Below are positions 8,086-15,757 of a stretch of DNA of 64,000 nucleotides, piece after piece (position 1 is the stretch's first letter; every line of letters begins with the position of its first letter). The DNA lies in contig SVGL01000001.1 in NCBI GenBank assembly GCA_015056325.1, positions 186,001 through 250,000 on the forward strand. Reading direction: 5' to 3'. The position numbers were made by a program, and so were the translations under genes. The notes beneath the pieces are model-generated. The model was not told where the DNA came from, searched no databases, and saw only the letters and a program-made list of their open reading frames with translations. The DNA is from Clostridiales bacterium (GTDB lineage Bacteria; Bacillota; Clostridia; Christensenellales; Aristaeellaceae).

Positions 8086-9132
8086 ATGCCTTCTGCAGAA
8101 GCAAACACGGCCATTAAGCCCGTCCTGTCCGACTTCAAGGGGCAGGGCGCGCTTTACGATGGTCTGATCCGGACGCTGGATGACGGCACCTTTGTGCATG
8201 CATATCTCATCAGCGGCGCCTCCGGCATGGGAAAACGTACCCTGGCGCGGCTGATGGCTCAGCACCTCCTCTGTATGGGCGGGAAGAAGCCCTGCGGCGC
8301 ATGTCCAAGCTGTATTCAGGTGCGGGAGAGCAATCATCCGGACGTGATTACCGTCACGCCTGGCAAACCTCTTTCGCCGGAGGTCAAAGCCGGTATGGCT
8401 GGTATCCCGGTGGATGAAATCCGCTATGTGAACAGCCTGGTCGGCCAGCATACCTTTGTGGGCGGACGGCGCGTGGTGATCATTGAGCGGGCGGAGAAGA
8501 TGAATGCTCCTGCCCAAAACGCGCTGCTCAAGACCTTGGAAGAACCCCTGGCTGGCACGGTCTTCCTGCTGCTGACGGAATCCCCGGAGCTGCTGCTGCC
8601 CACCATCGTCAGCCGGTGTCGGGCGCTCAAGCTTCACCCCTGGCCGGACGAGGTCATCCTCAATGCCCTGCGTATGCACAGTGTTGAGGATGCAATGGCG
8701 AAGAAGGCGCTTTCCGTCTGCGGCGGCAGCATCGGACAGGCCATCGCCGTTGCTGCGGACGAGAGCTACTGGCAGCGCCGTCGGGACGTGATGCAGGATT
8801 TCTTCGGCATCAGCGCCCGTGTGGATATTTTGAAGATCTCCAGTGCCTGGAAGGATCGCAAGGATGAGTCCGATGCGCTCCTGAATGATGTGGAGGACAT
8901 GCTGCGCACGCTGATGCTGGTGCGCTTCAAAAAGCAGGATGAGAGCCTGCTGGCCGATTATCCCGACGCATGGCAGCGTCTGGCCCGGGAAGGGGAGCTG
9001 CCGTCGTTTATGAAGCTCATGGATGCGGTGACGCAGGCGCGCCGCATGCGAGCAAATCAAGTGACCTGGCAGGCGGTGGTGGAACAGCTGCTGCTGAGCC
9101 TGATGGAGGAAAAAAGCAAATGGTCAATGTGA
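8086..9132 (+). CDS. holB: DNA polymerase III subunit delta prime
   Basis: The 348-residue protein is the delta-prime clamp-loader subunit. It has a P-loop-like GASGMGKRTL, the zinc-binding CGACPSC with a further upstream cysteine, the sensor region around APAQNALLKTLEEP and the SRC motif in IVSRCRAL. It works with gamma/tau and delta to load the sliding clamp. The ribosome site (AAGGGG) is weak. It begins ten bases after darA and overlaps ricT by 13 bases, which suggests coupled translation. Confidence 0.92.
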   Translation: MPSAEANTAIKPVLSDFKGQGALYDGLIRTLDDGTFVHAYLISGASGMGKRTLARLMAQHLLCMGGKKPCGACPSCIQVRESNHPDVITVTPGKPLSPEVKAGMAGIPVDEIRYVNSLVGQHTFVGGRRVVIIERAEKMNAPAQNALLKTLEEPLAGTVFLLLTESPELLLPTIVSRCRALKLHPWPDEVILNALRMHSVEDAMAKKALSVCGGSIGQAIAVAADESYWQRRRDVMQDFFGISARVDILKISSAWKDRKDESDALLNDVEDMLRTLMLVRFKKQDESLLADYPDAWQRLAREGELPSFMKLMDAVTQARRMRANQVTWQAVVEQLLLSLMEEKSKWSM

Positions 9133-10289
9133 TTGGCGTTCGTTTTGAGAACGCCGGCAAGCTGTATTTTTTTGATCCCGGTGAGCTCTGGCCCACTCCT
9201 GGGGATTATGTGCTGGTGGAGACCTCCCGCGGCGTGGAGTTCGGCGAGGTGGTGACAGGCATCAAGGAGATTGACGATTCCACCCTGCAGAGCCCCCTCA
9301 AGCCCGTGGTGCGCATCGCCAGTGCGGAGGACATCCAGCACAACAAGGACAACAAAGCGGCTCAGCGCGAGGCCTACGAGGTCTGCCAGAAGAAGATCGC
9401 TGAGCACAAGCTGGACATGAAGCTGGTGAGCGTGGAGTACACCTTCGACAATTCGAAGATCCTTTTCTACTTCACCGCCAACGGCCGCGTGGACTTCCGC
9501 AGCCTGGTCAAGGATTTGGCCGGCGTGTTCAAGACCCGCATTGAGCTGCGTCAGATCGGCGTGCGCGATGAGGCGAAGATGCTGGGCGGTCTGGGCGTCT
9601 GCGGCCGCCCCATCTGCTGCGGTACCTTCCTGGGGGACTTCCAGCCCGTGTCCATCAAGATGGCCAAGGAGCAGAACCTCTCCCTCAACCCTACCAAGAT
9701 TTCCGGCGTGTGCGGCCGATTGATGTGCTGTCTGAAGTACGAGCAGGATCAGTACGAGGCCACCCGCAAGAAGATGCCCAAGGTCGGCAAGGAGGTTATC
9801 ACTCCCGACGGTCCCGGTGTGGTGTGGGACCTGAACATCATCAAGGAAACCGTCAAGGTGCGCATCCAGAAGGGTGACTCCAGCGAGCTGAAGGATTTCC
9901 CCATGGAAGAAGTGCAGCGCCCCGGTGCGGCCAGTCCCCGCCGCGAAGAGACTGCTGCTCCTGTTGAGACCGCCGAAGCGCCCGCTGCTGATGTGCAGGA
10001 AGAAGCGGTTGAATCCCAACAGCCCCGCCCCCGCAAAGAGCGTCCTGCCCGTGAGGAGCGCAAGCCCCGCCGCGAGGAAGGGGAGAAGCAGGAGCAGCCT
10101 GAGCGCCGCGAAAAGCGCCGTCCCCAGCAGGAGAAGGCTGTGGCCAAGGTTGAGGAGAAGGTTGCCGAAAATTCCAATGAGCCTGTGAAGGCCGAGCCTG
10201 CTGCGCAAGAAAGCAAGCCCGCTGTCAGTCCTTGGAAAGCTGCGCTGGAAAAGGCCATGAAGGAAGCCGGAAACAATGGAAATACCTAA
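9120..10289 (+). CDS. ricT: PSP1-domain protein RicT (YaaT) with long disordered tail
   Basis: Residues 1-270 match RicT, part of the RicA-RicF-RicT complex that carries [4Fe-4S] clusters and promotes RNase Y mRNA processing and sporulation phosphorelay function in Bacillus. The cysteine blocks GVCGRPICCG and GVCGRLMCCLKYEQ are intact. Residues about 275-389 form a low-complexity Glu/Pro/Arg/Ala tail that ordinary RicT lacks. The start follows GGAGG inside the end of holB; the ORF-track start is 50 residues too early. RicA and RicF are not in this window. Confidence 0.9.
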   Translation: MVNVIGVRFENAGKLYFFDPGELWPTPGDYVLVETSRGVEFGEVVTGIKEIDDSTLQSPLKPVVRIASAEDIQHNKDNKAAQREAYEVCQKKIAEHKLDMKLVSVEYTFDNSKILFYFTANGRVDFRSLVKDLAGVFKTRIELRQIGVRDEAKMLGGLGVCGRPICCGTFLGDFQPVSIKMAKEQNLSLNPTKISGVCGRLMCCLKYEQDQYEATRKKMPKVGKEVITPDGPGVVWDLNIIKETVKVRIQKGDSSELKDFPMEEVQRPGAASPRREETAAPVETAEAPAADVQEEAVESQQPRPRKERPAREERKPRREEGEKQEQPERREKRRPQQEKAVAKVEEKVAENSNEPVKAEPAAQESKPAVSPWKAALEKAMKEAGNNGNT

Positions 10290-10307
10290 TTTTCATTTAA
10301 GTAAGTG

Positions 10308-10337
10308 TTGACTAACCAAAGGTAACAGGTGTATCAT
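10308..10337 (+). promoter_or_regulatory. promoter of the ferredoxin gene
   Basis: TTGACT, an 18-base spacer and TATCAT lie about 45 bases upstream of the ferredoxin ATG. A perfect palindrome sits just downstream of the expected start point. Confidence 0.65.
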
Positions 10338-10347
10338 AACATTAGCC

Positions 10348-10361
10348 TCGACATATGTCGA
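10348..10361. promoter_or_regulatory. 14-base perfect palindrome in the ferredoxin leader
   Basis: TCGACATATGTCGA is perfectly self-complementary and lies between the promoter and the AGGAGG of the ferredoxin gene. It could be an operator or a leader hairpin; nothing else in the window shares it that I noticed. Confidence 0.45.
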
Positions 10362-10383
10362 AATATATAGGAGGTAACGAATT

Positions 10384-10551
10384 ATGGCTTACAAGATTAC
10401 TGATGCTTGCATCTCCTGCGGCGCTTGCGCTGAGGGCTGCCCCGTGAACGCTATCACCGAGGGTGACGGCAAGTACGAGATCAACGCTGATCTGTGCATC
10501 GACTGCGGCGCTTGCGCTGACGTCTGCCCCGTTTCCGCTCCCGAGGCCTAA
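10384..10551 (+). CDS. 2[4Fe-4S] ferredoxin (clostridial type)
   Basis: This 55-residue protein is too short for the ORF track. It has two CxxCxxCxxxCP motifs (CISCGACAEGCP and CIDCGACADVCP), the classic arrangement for two [4Fe-4S] clusters in a low-potential electron carrier used by pyruvate:ferredoxin oxidoreductase, hydrogenase and Rnf in anaerobes. AGGAGG precedes the ATG. It has its own strong promoter and terminator, and its codons are highly biased, which indicates high expression. Confidence is very high. Confidence 0.97.
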   Translation: MAYKITDACISCGACAEGCPVNAITEGDGKYEINADLCIDCGACADVCPVSAPEA

Positions 10552-10560
10552 TCGCGAGCA

Positions 10561-10594
10561 ATCAAAAAAGTGGCGAAAGCCACTTTTTTGATTT
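10561..10594 (+). terminator. intrinsic terminator after ferredoxin
   Basis: ATCAAAAAAGTGGC, a GAAA loop and GCCACTTTTTTGAT form a long perfect stem with its T run inside the 3-prime arm. Confidence 0.88.
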
Positions 10595-10648
10595 TCGGGG
10601 AAGGGACGGACGCGTGTGAAAAAATTTCAGAAAATTTCAAAAATCCTA

Positions 10649-10676
10649 TTGACTTTTTTGCAAAACGCGGTATAAT
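10649..10676 (+). promoter_or_regulatory. promoter of the tRNA-Lys array
   Basis: TTGACT and a perfect TATAAT, 16 bases apart, sit about 37 bases before the first tRNA gene. Confidence 0.75.
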
Positions 10677-10712
10677 ATCATCCGTTGACCGCGTGTTGCG
10701 GGAAACCGATGT

Positions 10713-10785
10713 GCACCTTTAGCTCAGTTGGTAGAGCACCTGACTCTTAATCAGGGTGTCCAGGGTTCGAGTCCCTGAAGGTGTA
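10713..10785 (+). tRNA. tRNA-Lys (anticodon CTT), copy 1
   Basis: A full cloverleaf is visible: acceptor GCACCTT/AAGGTGT (first pair G-U), D arm with AGTTGGTA, anticodon stem CCTGA/TCAGG around CTCTTAA (anticodon CTT) and a T arm with GTTCGAG. No CCA is encoded. Confidence 0.95.
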
Positions 10786-10805
10786 CTTGATCCGGATCTT
10801 CATAT

Positions 10806-10878
10806 GCACCTTTAGCTCAGTTGGTAGAGCACCTGACTCTTAATCAGGGTGTCCAGGGTTCGAGTCCCTGAAGGTGTA
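10806..10878 (+). tRNA. tRNA-Lys (anticodon CTT), copy 2
   Basis: Identical in sequence to copy 1. It is separated from copy 1 by a 20-base spacer that begins CTTGATCCGGAT. Confidence 0.95.
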
Positions 10879-10897
10879 CTTGATCCGGATCCCATAT

Positions 10898-10970
10898 GCA
10901 CCTTTAGCTCAGTTGGTAGAGCACCTGACTCTTAATCAGGGTGTCCAGGGTTCGAGTCCCTGAAGGTGTA
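10898..10970 (+). tRNA. tRNA-Lys (anticodon CTT), copy 3
   Basis: Identical to copies 1 and 2. The preceding 19-base spacer shares CTTGATCCGGAT with the first spacer but then differs, so this is a real array and not an assembly repeat. Confidence 0.95.
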
Positions 10971-10975
10971 CGAAG

Positions 10976-11000
10976 CCTCGCAGAAATGCGAGGTTTTTTT
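10976..11000 (+). terminator. intrinsic terminator of the tRNA-Lys array
   Basis: CCTCGCA, GAAA loop, TGCGAGG and seven T residues directly follow the third tRNA. Confidence 0.92.
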
Positions 11001-11021
11001 GTGCTGCAAAGGGAAAAGGTG

Positions 11022-11051
11022 TTGCCTCTTCGGGCGGGATTGTGGTATAAT
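11022..11051 (+). promoter_or_regulatory. sigma-A promoter of the mrnC-to-aroF gene run
   Basis: TTGCCT, 18 bases and a perfect TATAAT lie about 65 bases before mrnC. Confidence 0.65.
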
Positions 11052-11117
11052 TCATTCTGTATGCATATGCACTCGGGAAGGAGCGGTTCACGCATTCCCG
11101 CAAGGAGGCGAAATCGC

Positions 11118-11537
11118 TTGACCCTTCGTGAGTCAGCGCCGATGGAGGATTCCCGCGCACGGATGCTCAACCCGCTTCAGCTTGCCTATATTGGCGACGG
11201 GGTGTGGGAGCTGCTCGTCCGCAGCCGCTTGATCTACATGGGTCGCGGCGCCCGCCATGTCCACAAGGATGCGGTCGCCCGCGTCAACGCCCACGCACAG
11301 TCCGAGGCATTCCGCCGCATTGAAGCGATTCTGACGGAGGAAGAGGCGGACGTTGCCCGCCGGGGACGCAACGCCCACGCGCATCACGCCGCCCCTAAGA
11401 ATCAGGATGCAGCGGATTACCGTGCTGCGACGGCGCTGGAGGCCCTCATTGGCTATCTATACCTCACCGGACAGGAGGAGCGGCTGCTCACCCTATTCAA
11501 GTGCAGTCAGGAGGTCGAAAACCATGCCCAGGAGTGA
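11118..11537 (+). CDS. mrnC: mini-ribonuclease III
   Basis: The 139-residue protein is the RNase III-like nuclease without a dsRNA-binding domain that trims 23S rRNA precursors. Diagnostic segments are LQLAYIGDGVWELLVR (active-site acid in GD), RGRNAHAHHAAPKNQDAADYR and ATALEALIGYLYL. I start it at a TTG that lies nine bases after AAGGAGG; the ATG eight codons later (MEDSRAR) has no ribosome site. It overlaps thyX by 14 bases. The run mrnC-thyX-rlmB-rae1-sigH follows the Firmicute arrangement, but cysS is missing upstream. Confidence 0.9.
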   Translation: MTLRESAPMEDSRARMLNPLQLAYIGDGVWELLVRSRLIYMGRGARHVHKDAVARVNAHAQSEAFRRIEAILTEEEADVARRGRNAHAHHAAPKNQDAADYRAATALEALIGYLYLTGQEERLLTLFKCSQEVENHAQE

Positions 11538-12270
11538 AATGAAGGTGGCGCTGGTTCGCCATACGCTGAATCCGGAGGAGCTAGTTGCGCTCGGCGCGCG
11601 TCTGTGCTACTCCAAGGCCAGGGTGGATGACCTGCTGGAGCGCGTTTCCGCCAAGGATCAGACGGATTTCGTGCACAAGATCATGGGTATGGGGCATGAC
11701 TCCGTGCTGGAACATGCGTCTTTTACCTTCGGCATCGAGGGCGTGAGCCGCACGCTGCTGGCGCAGATCACCCGCCACCGCCTGGCGAGCTTTTCTGTGC
11801 AGAGCCAGCGCTATGTGAGCTACGAAAAGGGCTTTGGATATATTGTTCCCCCGAAGATCGAGGCGCTGGGTGAAGAGGCCGTCCGCGAGTTCGAGCTGCA
11901 GATGGATACGTTGCACCAGTGGTACACTGAATGGCAGCGGAAGCTCGGCACCGGCGAGGGCGGCAACGAGGATGCGCGCTTCGTGCTTCCCGGCGCATGC
12001 GAGACACGTATGATGGTCACCATGAATGTGCGTGAGCTGCGGCATTTCTTCAGCCTGCGTATGTGCTCCCGCGCGCAGTGGGAGATTCGTGCCCTGGCGA
12101 CGGAGATGCATCGCCTGTGCATGGAGGTTGCTCCTGCGCTCTTTGAGAACGCTGGCCCCGGGTGTCTGCGCGGCGCATGCCCGGAAGAGGAGAAGACCTG
12201 CGGCAAGATGCAGCAAATCCGCCAGGAACGCAAGGCCTGGCTGGAAACTTTGGCAAACAACAACGACTGA
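11524..12270 (+). CDS. thyX: flavin-dependent thymidylate synthase
   Basis: The 248-residue enzyme methylates dUMP using FAD, NADPH and methylene-tetrahydrofolate. It carries the ThyX signature RHRLASFSVQSQRY (RHRxxSxxxxSxR), an upstream GHDSVLEHASFTF and the C-terminal FSLRMCSRAQWEIR that holds nucleotide contacts. The ATG follows AGGAGG by nine bases within the end of mrnC; the longer ORF is a read-through of the other frame. A cysteine-rich tail (C...C...C) is present near the end. No thyA is seen in the window. Confidence 0.95.
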   Translation: MPRSEMKVALVRHTLNPEELVALGARLCYSKARVDDLLERVSAKDQTDFVHKIMGMGHDSVLEHASFTFGIEGVSRTLLAQITRHRLASFSVQSQRYVSYEKGFGYIVPPKIEALGEEAVREFELQMDTLHQWYTEWQRKLGTGEGGNEDARFVLPGACETRMMVTMNVRELRHFFSLRMCSRAQWEIRALATEMHRLCMEVAPALFENAGPGCLRGACPEEEKTCGKMQQIRQERKAWLETLANNND

Positions 12271-12291
12271 TACAGTTAGGAGATAAAGAAC

Positions 12292-13419
12292 ATGGCTTTC
12301 TACAATGATGCTCCGGGCCGCAAGCCCCAGAAGAAGAATCACTCCGCCGGCTCTTGGGCTGACGAGGGCAGCAACTACAATGGCGCCCGCCGCTTTGGCC
12401 CCAAGCGCGAGGATGATCGTCCTGCTTACGGCAAACGTGAGGATCGCCCCTACGGCGAGCGCAAGGCCTACGGCCGTGACGAACGCCGTCCGCTGCGCAA
12501 CGACAACCGTGACCGCGACAACAACCGCTTTGAAAAGCGCGATTTCCGCCGTGACGACCGCAAGGACTTCCGCCGTGATGACCGCCGCGACGTGAGGCCT
12601 GCCGAGCCCAAGCCCGTGCCCAGCTACCGTGACGCCGAGTACCGTCCCGCTTCTCCCGCGCCCACTGCGCTGGAGGTGATGGAGACCATGCAGCAGGAGA
12701 ACCTGCTGGCTGGCCGCAACCCCATCCGCGAGGCCCTGAAGGCCGGCCGCGATATCGAGAAGCTGCTGGTGCTCAAGGGTGAGCTGTCCGGCTCTGCCCG
12801 TGAGATCGTGCAGCTGGCCCGCGAAAACCACATCGTGGTGCAGGAAGTGGAGAAGGTTCGCCTGGACGAGCTGGCCCACAACCATCAGGGCCTGGTGGCC
12901 TTCGCCTCTGCCTATCAGTACTCCACCCTGGAGGCCATGCTGGAGGAGGCTGCCCAGAAGAATGAGGATCCCTTCCTGATTCTGCTGGACGGCGTGACCG
13001 ATCCCCACAACCTGGGCGCGATCATCCGCTCCGCCGAGTGCGTGGGCGCCCATGGCGTCATTGTACCCGAGCGCCGCAGCGTGGGTCTGACCCCGGCCGC
13101 CGTGAAGGCCTCTGCCGGTGCGGTGGAGCACATGAAGGTTGCCCGTGTGGTCAACCTCAGCCGCACCATTGAGGAGCTGAAGGAGCGCAACATCTGGACC
13201 TACGCCCTGGATATGGACGGCGTGGACTACGAGAAGGTCAACTTCAAGGGCGGCGTGGCCCTGGTGGTTGGCTCCGAGGGCGAGGGCGTGTCCCGCCTGG
13301 TGGTGGAGCACTGTGATCAGAAGGTCTCCCTGCCCATGGCCGGCCACATCGACAGCCTGAACGCCTCCGTGGCCGCGGGCGTCATGATGTACCGCGTGCT
13401 GTCCTCCCGCAAGGCATGA
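12292..13419 (+). CDS. rlmB: 23S rRNA 2'-O-methyltransferase (TrmH/SpoU family, RlmB) with basic disordered N terminus
   Basis: Residues about 130-375 form a SpoU methyltransferase: a substrate-binding domain beginning LAGRNPIREAL, motif 1 DPHNLGAIIRSAE, motif 2 LVVGSEGEGVSRLV and motif 3 SLNASVAAGVMMYRVL, which builds the SAM-binding knot. RlmB methylates G2251 in E. coli 23S rRNA. The first roughly 120 residues are an Arg/Asp/Asn-rich disordered extension with repeats such as FRRDDRKDFRRDDRRD, which the family normally lacks. It overlaps the next gene by ATGA. Codons are strongly biased. The methyl target is inferred from the family. Confidence 0.9.
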   Translation: MAFYNDAPGRKPQKKNHSAGSWADEGSNYNGARRFGPKREDDRPAYGKREDRPYGERKAYGRDERRPLRNDNRDRDNNRFEKRDFRRDDRKDFRRDDRRDVRPAEPKPVPSYRDAEYRPASPAPTALEVMETMQQENLLAGRNPIREALKAGRDIEKLLVLKGELSGSAREIVQLARENHIVVQEVEKVRLDELAHNHQGLVAFASAYQYSTLEAMLEEAAQKNEDPFLILLDGVTDPHNLGAIIRSAECVGAHGVIVPERRSVGLTPAAVKASAGAVEHMKVARVVNLSRTIEELKERNIWTYALDMDGVDYEKVNFKGGVALVVGSEGEGVSRLVVEHCDQKVSLPMAGHIDSLNASVAAGVMMYRVLSSRKA

Positions 13420-13925
13420 AAGCGCTCTTGATTGTCGATGGCTACAACGTCATCGGCGCGTGGAAGGATGCGGAGAAGCACGGCTGGACAATGGATGAAG
13501 CACGTGACCGATTGCAGCATCTGCTGATGGACTACAGCGGATACTCAGGGGAGGAGATCGTGCTGGTGTTCGACGGATACCAGTCGGATAAGCGTCTCAC
13601 CACCGAGGAGAAGCACGGCGACCTCACGTTGGTCTTTACCAAGCACGGCGAGACGGCGGACGCCTACATCGAGCGCATGGTAGCCCAGAAGCCCAAATAC
13701 CGCCAGGCCCGCGTCGCCACCAACGACGGCGCAGAGCAGGCCATGGTGCTGGGCTCCGGGGCGACCCGCATGACGGCCCGAGAGCTGCTTCGGGAGCTCA
13801 AGCAGATGCGTAAAGCCTCATTTGACGAACATGCCAGCCCACGTATCATGAATCGTTCCTCCCTTGCATCGCGTCTGCCCAAGGACGTGCAGGAAGCCCT
13901 GGAAAGGCTCCGCAGGGGACAATAA
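13416..13925 (+). CDS. rae1: NYN-domain ribosome-associated endoribonuclease (Rae1/YacP)
   Basis: The 169-residue protein starts with the NYN/PIN nuclease motif LLIVDGYNVIGAW and has the acidic residues of VLVFDGY and TADAYIERM that would hold metal. Its Bacillus counterpart Rae1 (YacP) cleaves mRNA in the ribosomal A site. It overlaps rlmB by four bases and is followed by sigH, exactly the order found in Bacillus. Confidence in the family is high. Confidence 0.9.
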   Translation: MKALLIVDGYNVIGAWKDAEKHGWTMDEARDRLQHLLMDYSGYSGEEIVLVFDGYQSDKRLTTEEKHGDLTLVFTKHGETADAYIERMVAQKPKYRQARVATNDGAEQAMVLGSGATRMTARELLRELKQMRKASFDEHASPRIMNRSSLASRLPKDVQEALERLRRGQ

Positions 13926-13945
13926 ACGTAAAGCAGGTGAACTGC

Positions 13946-14650
13946 ATGGACGAGCGTATGGAGAACCTTGGCCTCACCCCGGAAGCTGCAGATGAAATCG
14001 CTGCGGCTTCTGTTCCGGTGCCTGAAACGCCCGCCGACTATCTGGAAATGACCGATGAGGACATCGTGGCTCTTTGCCGCACAGGCGATTCGGTTGCGGT
14101 GGAATTTCTGCTGAACAAGTATAAGAATTTCGTGCGCTCCAAGGCCCGCAGCTACTTCCTCATCGGCGCCGACCATGAGGACATCGTACAGGAGGGCATG
14201 ATCGGCCTGTACAAGGCCATCCGCGACTTCCGCCCGGAGAAGCTGTCCTCCTTCCGCGCCTTTGCGGAACTGTGCATCACGAGACAGATCATCACCGCCA
14301 TCAAGACGGCCACCCGCCAGAAGCACATTCCTCTCAACAGCTATGTATCCCTGAACAAGCCCCTTTACGACGAGGAGAGCGATCGTACGCTGCTTGACGT
14401 GTGTGCCGAGGGCCACAGCGCAAACCCGGAGGAGCTGCTCATTTCCCAGGAGGACTTGAAGGGCATCCATCAGAAGATTGATGAGGTGCTCTCCAGCCTC
14501 GAGCAGGAGGTGCTGGCTGCCTATCTGGACGGCAAGAGCTATCAGGAGATCGCCGATATGCTGGGCCGGCATGTCAAGTCCATCGACAATGCCCTCCAGC
14601 GCGTCAAGCGCAAGCTGGAGAAGTATCTGGAAGACACTGAACGTGAATGA
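13946..14650 (+). CDS. sigH: RNA polymerase sigma factor SigH (Spo0H)
   Basis: The 234-residue protein has the SigH signature: DEDIVALCRTGDSVAVEFLL, the region 2 block ARSYFLIGADHEDIVQEGMI, FRAFAELCITRQIITAIKTA, and a C-terminal region 4 helix-turn-helix (SYQEIADMLGRHVKSIDNAL). SigH directs early sporulation and competence genes. I start at the ATG six bases after AGGTG; the GTG three codons upstream overlaps that ribosome site. It sits 20 bases after rae1 and 22 bases before aroF. A possible SigH-type promoter lies before spoIIAA in this same window. Confidence 0.95.
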   Translation: MDERMENLGLTPEAADEIAAASVPVPETPADYLEMTDEDIVALCRTGDSVAVEFLLNKYKNFVRSKARSYFLIGADHEDIVQEGMIGLYKAIRDFRPEKLSSFRAFAELCITRQIITAIKTATRQKHIPLNSYVSLNKPLYDEESDRTLLDVCAEGHSANPEELLISQEDLKGIHQKIDEVLSSLEQEVLAAYLDGKSYQEIADMLGRHVKSIDNALQRVKRKLEKYLEDTERE

Positions 14651-14672
14651 TTCTGCGGAGGAGGTGCAGACC

Positions 14673-15677
14673 GTGATTGTGATTCTCAAGCATCAGGCAA
14701 CACAGGAACAGATTGCCGACCTGAAGCAGTATTTTATGGATCAGGGGCTGCGCATGGATGAAACCCGCGGCGATCATGCCACGGTATGGTGCCTGCTGGG
14801 TGACACCTCCCGGATTGATGCGGATCTGATTGCAAATCTGGATGCGGTGGATGCTGTCCGCAGGATTCAGGAACCCTTCATGAAGGCCAGCCGGAGCTAC
14901 CACCCGGAAGATACGGTGGTGGATTGCGGCGGCGTCCAGGTGGGCGGCGGGCTGTTCCAGATGATCGCCGGCCCCTGCAGCGTGGAGACAGAGGAGCAGA
15001 TCATCACTATTGCCAAGGCTGTCAAGGCAGCGGGCGCAACGCTGCTGCGCGGCGGCGCATTCAAGCCCCGTACATCGCCCTACACCTTCCAAGGACTGCA
15101 GGCGGACGGCCTGCGTCTGCTGAAGCTGGCCAAGCGGGAAACCGGGATGCCCATTGTATCTGAGATCATGGACGCAGCCCATCTGGACCTGTTTGAAGAC
15201 GTGGACGTCATCCAGGTCGGCGCGCGCAATATGCAGAATTTCGAGCTCCTCAAGGCACTCAGCCATACAGGAAAGCCTATCCTGCTTAAGCGCGGTCTGG
15301 CCAACACGATTCAGGAATGGCTGATGTCCGCCGAGTACCTTATAGCCGGCGGCAATGATCAGGTCATTCTCTGTGAGCGGGGCATCCGCACTTTTGAGGC
15401 TGTCACCCGTAATACCCTGGATCTGACCAGCATCCCCGTGCTGAAGGAGAAGACCCATCTGCCGGTGCTGGTGGATCCCAGTCATGCTACCGGAGCAGCG
15501 CGCCTGGTGAAGCCCATGGCGATGGCTGCCACGGCCAGCGGCGCAGATGGTCTGATGATCGAGGTGCATAATGACCCCATGAATGCCCTGTGTGATGGCG
15601 CCCAGTCTGTCACGCCGGAGCAGTTTGCAGACATCGTCCGCCGGGTGAATGCGATCCGCGATGTGGTGAAGGGGTAA
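14673..15677 (+). CDS. aroF: 3-deoxy-7-phosphoheptulonate synthase (DAHP synthase, AroF/AroA type)
   Basis: The 334-residue enzyme condenses PEP and erythrose 4-phosphate, the first step to aromatic amino acids. An N-terminal ferredoxin-like regulatory domain (residues 1-70) precedes the barrel, which has [37 protein letters not shown] and VDPSHATG. The start is a GTG eight bases after GGAGGAGG; the ORF-track start is false and lies inside sigH. The N-terminal domain suggests feedback control by an aromatic end product, as in related enzymes. A bidirectional terminator follows. Confidence 0.94.
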   Translation: MIVILKHQATQEQIADLKQYFMDQGLRMDETRGDHATVWCLLGDTSRIDADLIANLDAVDAVRRIQEPFMKASRSYHPEDTVVDCGGVQVGGGLFQMIAGPCSVETEEQIITIAKAVKAAGATLLRGGAFKPRTSPYTFQGLQADGLRLLKLAKRETGMPIVSEIMDAAHLDLFEDVDVIQVGARNMQNFELLKALSHTGKPILLKRGLANTIQEWLMSAEYLIAGGNDQVILCERGIRTFEAVTRNTLDLTSIPVLKEKTHLPVLVDPSHATGAARLVKPMAMAATASGADGLMIEVHNDPMNALCDGAQSVTPEQFADIVRRVNAIRDVVKG

Positions 15678-15708
15678 TTTCCGCTGTTGCCTTGCAGATG
15701 CATACATT

Positions 15709-15743
15709 AAAATGCCTCCAACCATGACGGTTGGAGGCATTTT
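15709..15743. terminator. bidirectional terminator between aroF and the GH26 gene
   Basis: AAAATGCCTCCAACC and GGTTGGAGGCATTTT form a perfect stem with A and T runs on both sides, ending transcription of both converging genes. Confidence 0.9.
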
Positions 15744-15757
15744 GTGTTGGCGAGGGT

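Noticed and set aside
10713-10970. tRNA triplet as an assembly artefact
   Set aside because: The spacers differ in sequence and length, which a collapsed or duplicated read would not give.
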